A stretch of 64,000 nt of DNA from the NCBI GenBank assembly GCA_013306675.1, contig JABLUY010000034.1, forward strand, positions 1 to 64,000, in the 5' to 3' direction. Within the stretch, counting starts at the first letter, position 1. Each line of letters opens with the position of its first letter. Shown here piece by piece: positions 57,041 through 64,000 of this stretch. A program made the translations under genes and the position numbers. The notes under the pieces are model-generated. The model was given only the letters and a program-made list of their open reading frames with translations, was not told where the DNA came from and did no database searches. The stretch comes from Thraustochytrium sp. TN22 (Eukaryota; Sar; Bigyra; Thraustochytrida; Thraustochytriidae).

Positions 57041-57792
57041 GAGCTGACTACGCGCGAGCTCGTGAGCGAGAATGTTGTTCACGTTGAGAGGCTCTTATTT
57101 CCCATGATTTCTGCTGGAGGGGTGACCGGTGAACGGTCATAACGGCGTGGCGCGCAACCGACTTTGAGTCGCCTTCGACCCGAGCCCCAGACTCGGACTC
57201 GGAGGCCTGCCAGTGCCCGTGGGCCAGGCCCTCGGGCCTCAGCGGGCAGTGACTTGGTCATTTCTTGCATGCACAACGAAGCGGGCCACCTTCGAGTTCT
57301 CAGTTTGCGTGGCCTCGAACGAGAACGAGCGCGCCGAGGTCAATCTGCGCAATTTGCTCGCTCCCCTCAAGATCCACTCCCATGGGGCATGCGCTTCCAC
57401 CTTCACTCCTCCACCGCTCTTCCTTCCCGCCCCCGAGCTCCATCCTCCACGTCTTCTGACTCATCGATGGTCGTCATCCTCTCCACGTTGCCCTCGCCAA
57501 GATCGCTGCGCTGCACGCCGTCTTGGCCGTGGACGTGCAGCAGCTCCAGCGGCTCGAGTCCCGCCGCTGAAGCGCCGAGGGGGGTCTGCCGTCCTCCTCC
57601 GGCCGGGCGGCGCGAGGCTCTCGGCGTGCTCCAAGGCCGCCGCGCAGGCCGCCCCGGCCTCCGAGTCCGAGTCGAGCGGGGTGGTCACCAGGACGGTCGT
57701 TGACCTCCGAGTCCGGGCTCGACGGCGGTCGCGGCTACGGTTAGGCGGTCGCGGCGGCGGCGCGCGGCAGAGCGGGTCGGGGCGCGCGCGCG
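57041..57792. promoter_or_regulatory. Divergent intergenic region, 752 bp
   Basis: This lies between the ATGs of the GPR180-like gene (minus) and the OB-fold-like gene (plus). Sequence is mixed, with GACTCGGACTCGGA-type short repeats near 57180-57210. Contained open frames do not look like proteins. It is presumed to hold both promoters. Confidence 0.5.
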
Positions 57793-58428
57793 ATGGCGTG
57801 GGTGGCGCAGGAGGCGGAGCGGTGGCTGCGCGGCGCGGCGGCGCGGCGGCGCGGCCGCGCGGCGGCCGGCGGCGCAGCGAATGCCGCGGCGCAGGAGCGG
57901 GAGCGGGAGCAGGAGCTGGAGCTGGCGCCGCTCGGCAGCGGCGGCGAGGCGCTCGTGCTGGCGACCTCGGGCGCCGAGCTGACCATCAGCGACGGCAGCA
58001 GGCGGGCTCGCGTGCTGCTGGAGGCCGAGGCCGCGCGAAGCTGCGCTGGCGTCGGCGTGGGCGCCGTGCTGGAGGTGGCCGCGGTGCAGCTGGCCTTTGA
58101 CAGCCTCGCGCAGGACTGCCCGCTGCGGCGGCGCAAGGTGGGCTCGGTGCTGACCAAGTGCAAGCCGGCCTTCTTCTTTCGTGTCACGGCCGCCTCAGTC
58201 TCGTCCAAGCTGTGGCTGCGGTCCGCCGCAGAGGACCTGCCGCTCGGGGTGCCGGACGCCCATCGCGCGGAGGCCATTCTGCGCAGCTGGCAGGCGCTGC
58301 CAGGCGAGCTCTGCGACGCCTTGGAGGATGTCGCTCGCTCTCTGCGGGGCGACGACAAGCCCCAGCGCGCGTGGGTTCCTGCAGCTCTGCGCCAAGCTTC
58401 AAGAGGGGCAGCGGGGGCGCGCAAGGAC

Positions 58429-58465
<37 letters not shown>

Positions 58466-58574
58466 AAGATGACGATGACGACGGGGAAGACAGTTGGATG
58501 GCGGGCCACTGGGGCGACGCCGCTGCCATGGAAGCTAGTCAGAGCCCGGGCCAGTCCCAGAGTGAAAGGCAAAG

Positions 58575-58611
<37 letters not shown>

Positions 58612-60996
58612 CAGGCCGCCGAGGCGAGCCAAGACCTGCCCGCGCCGACGACCTTGGGCCCAGCGGTGGACGCCGGGCCCGAGATCGACAGGGAGGGTCG
58701 TGAGCTGTGGCAGGTGCGCTGCGCCTGGGACTTTGGTGACTGGATCTGCGGTTGGACGCAGCCATCCGAAGAGTCCGGCCTGCGCGACCGGATCCCGATC
58801 GAGCTCCTTCCTCCCTCGGTCGGCAGGCACGGCTCGTGGCGCTGCAGAATCCGTGTCGACGCGTCCGCGACTTGGGAGGAATCTGCAACACTTCGGCGAC
58901 GACGCATCATCCCTGGCGTCTTTGAGGAGTGGGAGCTCTCGGGCAATTCGTTTTCCGTACTCGGGTACTTGCAGCTGGAGAGTGGTCAGTTCACCGCCTC
59001 GCTCGTCGTCGCCCAGGTCCAAGACATGATTCAAAAGGCCAAGACCGCCATGCCCATGTTGCAACCCGCGCAAGCTCCGGCGTCTGAACCTACGCAAGCC
59101 TCGTTCAAGAAATCGGTTGCCGTCGTGTCTCGCGCTGTCCAAACGGAGTCTCGCGACATGCGAGTGCGCGCTGTTCAGACTGATGCGCCCTCCCTGTGCG
59201 CAGTGAGCGTGCAGACGGAGGCGCCGGTGAGCACCATGTCGCATAGCGTGCAGACCGAGGCGCCGCCGGCCACCGTCTCGCAGAGCGCGCAGACTACGGA
59301 GCTTGCGCCTGTGGGTGTGACTCGAAGCGTGCAGACCGAGGAGGTGTCGAGCGAGGTCCGGGTCAATGGACGTCGAGACAGCAGCCCCGTGAGCCGCGCT
59401 TCCACCGGCACACCCACGAGGCTCCCGTACACAAGAGTTCTGGGGACGAGTCCCGCAGCTGCGCTGTCCCCGCGAAGCGACTCTCAGGGCAGCGTGAGCA
59501 CCGCATTCGATGCGCAAAGCGGCCCAAAGAGCAAAACGACGGCCGCGATCTCGTCGCCTACGTTCGGCAAAGGCTCTGTGGTGGGCGTTCTGAGCCAGCC
59601 CATTGGCGCGGCCAAGACCAAGAGGAAGAAGAGGAAGAAGAGGAAGAACAAGGCAAAGCGGAGCGTTGCACCGCCAGCCGGTGCGCCGTCGTCGCCTGGC
59701 GCGGACACGGTCCCCGACGCGCAAGAAGGCAAACGTAAAGATGCCATGGAGGCGAAGGAGCAGCCTGGACGCAAGGAGGAGAGCGCGCAGGACCAGCCCG
59801 AACAAATGGAGGAGAGCGCCCAGCACCACCAGCCCGGAGGCAAGGAGGCGAGCTCGCAGGACCAGCCCGAACGCAAGGAGGAGGAGAGCCCTCAGGACCA
59901 GCTTGAAAGCAAGGAGGAGAGCGCGCCGTTGGTCAGCATGGGCCGCGCTTTGCTTGGGTCGCAGGACAGCGTCGAGACAAGCGACGAGGAAGGCAGACTC
60001 GGTTGGCCTGCTGCCTTGGAGGTGAGCCCAGCGAAGCCTACCGAGGTGAAGCGCCGCCCGCCCCGTGCGACGAATGGTAGACTCCTGGTCCCAGAGGTGA
60101 TTGGCGCGCTAATTGATGACTCGGGCAGCGATGCGAGCCGGCCCTCGGCGCCCAGTGAGAAGGAGAATCGTACGCAGCACGAACGCCCGCCTCTAACTAT
60201 CTCGAGCTCCTCGACGCAAGTGACAGGCACGGGGCTGGCCACCAAGGAGAAGAAGGAGGAAAAGGTCTTGCGGAAGAAAAAGATGGGCGAGGAGGAGGAC
60301 GCGCGGGCGATGATGAGCGCACCATCAAGCCCTGAGGCAGCAATCTCCATACAGCCTTTGACCCAGCCGCAAGCGGTGCAAACACCACCGGAGTCTACGT
60401 CGTCAACAAAGAAGGCTCGTCTGGAGGAGACGAAGGACGATGTCAGCGACCGCGAGGAGGAGGAGGCGCAGGAAGAAGCGATAGCGGGAAAAGAGAGAGA
60501 GTCGCCGCCGCCGCCGGCCGCCCCGGCGCCCGTGGGCAGCAACGGAAACGACCTGGGCCTTGAGCGGCAAAAACCCGAAGAGGAAGAGAAAGCGCAGGGG
60601 AATGCGCTGCCGTCGCCCGCAAGCACCGGGAGTAGCCTCTCGGATCCGCTTGCGACGTCCAGACGGACAAAAAGGCCGGAAGAAGCAGAGTCTGTGCGAA
60701 GTCGTGCGTCCTCCATAGCGAGCGGCACGTCGGAATCGGCCGTGGATGCAGCGCCCTCGATGCGGAGCAGGTCATCGTCGCTCGTGTCGATGGGAGACGG
60801 CAAGAGCACAAAGAAGGAAAAGGGCAAGAAGAACAAGAAGAAGCACAAGAAACACAAGAAGGCTCAAGAGTCGACGGACAAGGCACAGGGGGGCGACGGG
60901 GCGTCGCAAAACTGGCTAAACAAGTTCCTGAAGCGGTCCCGAAGTCGGTCTGTGCACGAAGTGTTGCCGCGTGCGGGCAAGCGCATCAAGTTCTAA
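57793..60996 (+). CDS. Nuclear protein with N-terminal OB-fold-like domain, possibly shelterin TPP1-like
   Basis: This encodes 1067 residues. About 45-140 reads like an OB fold of the TPP1/POT1 class: ALVLATSGAELTISDGSRRA, ARVLLEAEA, VGAVLEVAAVQLAF and PAFFFRVTAASV. The ISDG turn, followed by a strand and GxxL-E/L spacing, resembles the ACD/TPP1 OB domain. That is weak pattern evidence only. A further conserved-looking block sits at about 300-400 (LWQVRCAWDFGDWICGW). An SQ-rich tract near 251-280 is a candidate cluster of ATM/ATR-type kinase sites. VQTEAP repeats follow around 455-520. The last third is Lys/Glu/Ser disorder with nuclear signals KKEKGKKNKKKHKKHKK and GKRIKF at the C-terminus. 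Other OB-fold nuclear proteins are possible. Confidence 0.72.
58567..58615. repeat. Coding (AGCCAG)n repeat
   Basis: About eight copies of a 6-bp unit encode alternating Ser-Gln in the OB-fold-like protein. Confidence 0.92.
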
Positions 60997-61026
60997 AAGT
61001 TCGCTAATGGTAGTACCATTGGCGGT

Positions 61027-61077
61027 GCCAGAGTTGTACGATAGCGATGAGCATTAGTAGCGCCAGAGTTGTACGAT
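61027..61077. repeat. 16-bp direct repeat in a convergent 3' region
   Basis: GCCAGAGTTGTACGAT occurs at 61027-61042 and again at 61062-61077, 35 bp apart, between the stops of two converging genes. It may mark a 3'-end processing region; function is unknown. Confidence 0.85.
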
Positions 61078-61244
61078 GTGTTGTTGATGTGTTGTTGTTA
61101 TGGTTGCACAAAGAAAGGAAAACACGTGCAGACAGCGCTCTGCGTCTGCGCGATTTCCGGAAAGGGGTACGTTGGTATAGGTAGACGAAAGGAGAAACGT
61201 TGGAGGACGAAGACGAGCGAACGAAGAGACGAGGGCGACGTTGA

Positions 61245-62090
61245 TCAGTCGTCGAAGGGGTCCTCGAAGTCCTCGGTACGCTGCGTGACGCCGCGGAAGA
61301 TGCCGGGCGCCTGGACCTTGGGCTTGGCGTCCTCGGAGCGCTCGTCATAAAAGCCACGCTCCATCTTGATGACGCCAGAAATACCGACGCGCTCCTCAAG
61401 GTCGCGCGTGGAGAACTCGTCGCCGTTGGGAAGCTCGGAAAAGCCGAGCAGGCGGTCAATGGCCTTGCCGTCCTGAAAGAAGACGAGCGTGGGAAGCGTG
61501 CGAATGCTCAGCTTCTCAACGAAGAAGAGCGCCTTCTCGGCGTTGATCTTGAAGAAGCGCGTCTCGACGTGGTTGGTGGCAATGAGCTTGAGGTGCTTGT
61601 CCATGAGCTTGCAGCGCTCGAAATCGTTGTGGTAAAAGTGCACGACACAGAACTTGCTGGCAAGGACGGTCTTGAGGAAGTCCTCCTCGACGATCTCCTC
61701 GTACTGGCCGTGGCCCTTGGCGATATTCTCCTGCATCTGCTTCTTCTGCTTCTTCATCTGCTCCAGGCGCGCCTGGCGCAGCGCGTCGAGCTCGTCGTCG
61801 TCGTCCAGGATGGCGTCGCGGTCCTCCTCTGCCTGGTTCTCGCTCTTCTTGTACATGTCGGCCGTCATGACGTCATCCGCGTCCCTCATGTACTCGAGCC
61901 GCTCCTTCATAGGCCGCGCCGCCTCCTCGCGCGCCGCCGCTCGCTGCTCCTGCTCCTCCTTGAGCGCCGCCTCGGCGCGCTGCCGCTCGCCCTTGGCCTT
62001 GAGCTCCATGCACGCCTGCTCGAACCGCGTCGACACATTCTGCTGCACCTCCTCGCTGCCCAGCAGCTGGCCCTGCGGCAGCCCCGGCAT
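61245..62090 (-). CDS. TXNDC9 / phosducin-like thioredoxin-domain co-chaperone
   Basis: This encodes 281 residues. It has a long charged N-terminal coiled coil (1-110), the family linker DDDELDALRQARLEQMKKQK, then a thioredoxin fold about 128-235. Visible pieces are FCVVHFYHNDFERCKLMDKH, ETRFFKINAEKALFFVEKL, TLPTLVFFQDGKAIDRLLGF and SELPNGDEFSTRDLEERVG. As usual for TXNDC9, the redox CxxC is absent (the position reads FERC), so it is not an oxidoreductase. TXNDC9/PLP3-type proteins bind the chaperonin TRiC/CCT and modulate actin and tubulin folding. The tail is acidic (TEDFEDPFDD). The length fits the family. Confidence 0.93.
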   Translation of the reverse strand: MPGLPQGQLLGSEEVQQNVSTRFEQACMELKAKGERQRAEAALKEEQEQRAAAREEAARPMKERLEYMRDADDVMTADMYKKSENQAEEDRDAILDDDDELDALRQARLEQMKKQKKQMQENIAKGHGQYEEIVEEDFLKTVLASKFCVVHFYHNDFERCKLMDKHLKLIATNHVETRFFKINAEKALFFVEKLSIRTLPTLVFFQDGKAIDRLLGFSELPNGDEFSTRDLEERVGISGVIKMERGFYDERSEDAKPKVQAPGIFRGVTQRTEDFEDPFDD

Positions 62091-62915
62091 CCTGCTCCCG
62101 TCGAGCGCGCCCTTTTACCCCTGCTGCCGCTCGTACGTCGCGAGTGCCGCCGGGCCGACCAAGATGGAGACCGCGCAGCTGGCGAGGAGGACGGGGAGGC
62201 CGACCGCGGCAGCGGGGCCGCGCGCGCCGCTCGCTGCTGCGCCCGCCTGCCGGGCTCGGGCTCGCGACCTTGCTTGGGCTTGCGTCTTTGCTTTTTCTTT
62301 GGGCTGGCCGCGGCGGCGCCGCCGCCGGTTAGACGGGCGGGCTCGTGCGCCGCTAACGGACGGTCGTTCTCTAGTTTCGCCGCCAGCGCTGGCTGTGGAG
62401 TGCCCTTCGAAGGTCTGACTCGCCGGCGCTCAGGCGCGGCGCAGCGCGTGGCCACTTGAAGGGGCGTGGAGAGAGAAGGAGGAGAGGGCCGTGGGTCGTC
62501 CGTCCGTCGTCTTCCGCCGCCTCGTCGGGCCGCGTCCTGATGACCGGCCCAGATCGGGGTGTCGTGCGACGCTGCTGACGTGAGCGGGTATGTTTCGCCG
62601 GTTTACCCGATGGGACTGCAGGAGCGAGTTGGGGGACTTGCAAATCGTCACACGCGCACTGTCGGAGCGCTTGCTTGCAGGCAGGCAGGCTGGCTGGCAG
62701 GTAAGTAGGCAGGAAACGACACGCACTTGGGGAGCTTGCCAATTACGCGCGCTGGTGAGCTTTGCCTGGTGGCTTGGTTGCATATATTTCGCTCGCTCGC
62801 TCGCTCGCTCGTGTGCATCAACATAAGAAACCTTCATTGTATCATTGTGGTAGCCTGGTACTGGTACAGGGGCAAAAAAACTCCGAGAAGCAGGAAAAGC
62901 AGGAATCACACGACA
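62091..62915. other. Intergenic region, 0.8 kb
   Basis: This lies between TXNDC9 and the next gene on the minus strand. It is GC-rich near TXNDC9 and balanced afterwards. It has (GCTC)n near 62790-62812 and a poly-A run near 62873-62880. No gene was seen. Confidence 0.5.
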
Positions 62916-64000
62916 TCAGAGCGTAAGGATGTCGTCGGCGATGTCGAGGAGCTCATTGTAGTCATCGGCGCCGCAGACGCGGAGGAAGCGTTGCGAGATG
63001 TCGGCAATGGTCTCGCGAGAATGGTCGTCGCGGACAATGTCAAAGTAGACGTGCGACTCGAGGGTCTCCTTGTTGGGCATGACCTCGACTTCGCGCACGA
63101 TCTCAAAGCGACCACCCTGGGAACGAGGAAAGTTCCCGTGCACGACGCAGCGCAGGATTTTGCGGCCGGCGCGCTCGAGGGAGTCGCAGCGGTAAAAGCA
63201 CGGAATGGAGGGCATGCCGAGCGGCACGACGTAGGGAATCTCGAAAGGGTGATCGATCCCGTCAAAGTGAAAGAGGAACTCGGCGTTGCTCATGAGCTTC
63301 TTGACGCCCTGGATGAGGACCCAGTCGCGCGACATGGTGACCCGGAAGCGGAAGAGCATGCTGCGCACCGTCTGGAAGATGAAGACCGGGTAGCCGTGCG
63401 CCTGAAGCATCTTGTGCACGCGCTTGCTCTCCTCCTGGTCCTGGCCGGTATTGATCCAGTTGCCGGTGACGTCGTAGTCCGGGTTGGCTGGCGACTGGTT
63501 GGGCGGAAAGGCGGAGGGCCGCGTCTCGCTGCGCAGGCGACGCAAAAAGTTGAGCTTGAACGCAGAGAACCGCGTGGTGGGCTCGATTTCGCTCTCCTTG
63601 GGCGTGAAGACGCCGGAAGCGTGCTGCTGCACGATGCTGGACTCCTTTTCGAGGTCGCGCTGGAAGTCCTCCATGGAGATGCCGCGGGAGATGAGGTAGC
63701 CCTCGATGTGCATCTGGACGACCTCGACGAACTTCTTGAACAGGTCGGCGAGCGAGTCGTCAGTAAACTGCACGAGCGCGTTGCTCTGAAAGAAGTCGCT
63801 GATGGCCTGCGTGAAGGACTCTTCCTCCTGCAGGTAGGCAGCGAGGTCGGCGGCGACACTGCGTACGGGGATGCGCTTCGGACCGGGCGGCCGCCGCCGC
63901 CGCGACGGCCTGGGCGCTGCGAGTGGAGCCCCGGACGACGAGGACGAGGACGAGGACGAGGAGGGGGCTTGCGCGTCATGACCCGGCGCGGGAGCTGGCG
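62916..64000 (-). CDS. Partial gene with possible BART-like helical N-domain, 5' end beyond window
   Basis: The reading frame stays open to the right edge with no in-frame ATG before it, so the start lies outside; a GTG at 63773 is not taken as the start. The visible part has a Ser-run and Arg/Pro-rich N-region. A helical block follows (DLAAYLQEEESFTQAISDFF … LFKKFVEVVQMHIEGYLISR, GISMEDF), with the look of a BART domain (ARL2BP, CFAP36). Then comes an ordered domain of about 220 residues: HGYPVFIFQTVRSMLFRFRV, DWVLIQGVKKLMSNAEFLFH, GMPSIPCFYRCDSLER, HVYFDIVRDDHSRETIADIS and YNELLDIADDILTL at the end. I do not recognise that second domain. The BART call is tentative and would hint at an Arl GTPase or ciliary link. 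Confidence 0.72.
   Translation of the reverse strand, partial: PAPAPGHDAQAPSSSSSSSSSSGAPLAAPRPSRRRRPPGPKRIPVRSVAADLAAYLQEEESFTQAISDFFQSNALVQFTDDSLADLFKKFVEVVQMHIEGYLISRGISMEDFQRDLEKESSIVQQHASGVFTPKESEIEPTTRFSAFKLNFLRRLRSETRPSAFPPNQSPANPDYDVTGNWINTGQDQEESKRVHKMLQAHGYPVFIFQTVRSMLFRFRVTMSRDWVLIQGVKKLMSNAEFLFHFDGIDHPFEIPYVVPLGMPSIPCFYRCDSLERAGRKILRCVVHGNFPRSQGGRFEIVREVEVMPNKETLESHVYFDIVRDDHSRETIADISQRFLRVCGADDYNELLDIADDILTL

Noticed and set aside
1-64000. tRNA, 5S rRNA or snRNA genes
   Set aside because: Scanning for T-loop GGTTCGA-type boxes and snRNA signatures found only isolated matches inside coding regions.

Overview
The window looks like nuclear DNA from a very GC-rich, gene-dense unicellular eukaryote. 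Most genes are one uninterrupted reading frame of 0.7 to 7.2 kb, intergenic gaps are often under 300 bp, and strands alternate freely. The protein set is plainly eukaryotic: two kinesins, a RhoGAP, a VPS9 exchange factor, a Tudor splicing factor, a GPR180-like receptor and ABHD17. ABHD17 carries two short GT-AG introns, so splicing exists but is sparse. A labyrinthulomycete (thraustochytrid) stramenopile is my best guess. That is inference from composition and architecture, not from a marker gene.

Layout. 0-9 kb: an LEA-like single-pass membrane protein, a coiled-coil protein, a kinesin-14 with ankyrin repeats and a WW domain, and a polyglutamine protein with a Myb/SANT-like C-terminus. 9-16.9 kb: about 8 kb without a convincing gene, full of short tandem tracts. 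16.9-26 kb: a Clu-like/TPR protein, a decamer minisatellite, a protein kinase, a 200-bp triplicated repeat, and a small protein sharing a motif with the kinase. 27-34.2 kb: a 2396-residue protein joining a DUF262/DUF1524-like (GmrSD-type) region to three FYR-like modules and long acidic tracts. 35-36.5 kb: a BAR-like/RhoGAP protein. 37.9-39.6 kb: a decayed piggyBac-like element with a YqaJ-like nuclease segment. 39.9-43 kb: a type I membrane protein and ABHD17, 19 bp apart. 43.5-64 kb: kinesin-7-like protein, an unknown protein, a METTL6-like methyltransferase, an SMNDC1/SPF30-like protein, an ARM-like/VPS9 protein, a GPR180/TMEM145-like protein, an OB-fold-like nuclear protein, TXNDC9, and a gene cut by the right edge.

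Most genes are housekeeping functions in cytoskeleton, membrane traffic, RNA processing and tubulin folding, with no operon-like logic. The most unusual items are the DUF262-FYR fusion, the YqaJ/piggyBac relic, and the motif shared by the kinase and its small neighbour. Start codons were chosen as the first sensible ATG. Several longer frames open only with GTG or TTG and were trimmed. No rRNA, tRNA or CRISPR was found by eye.
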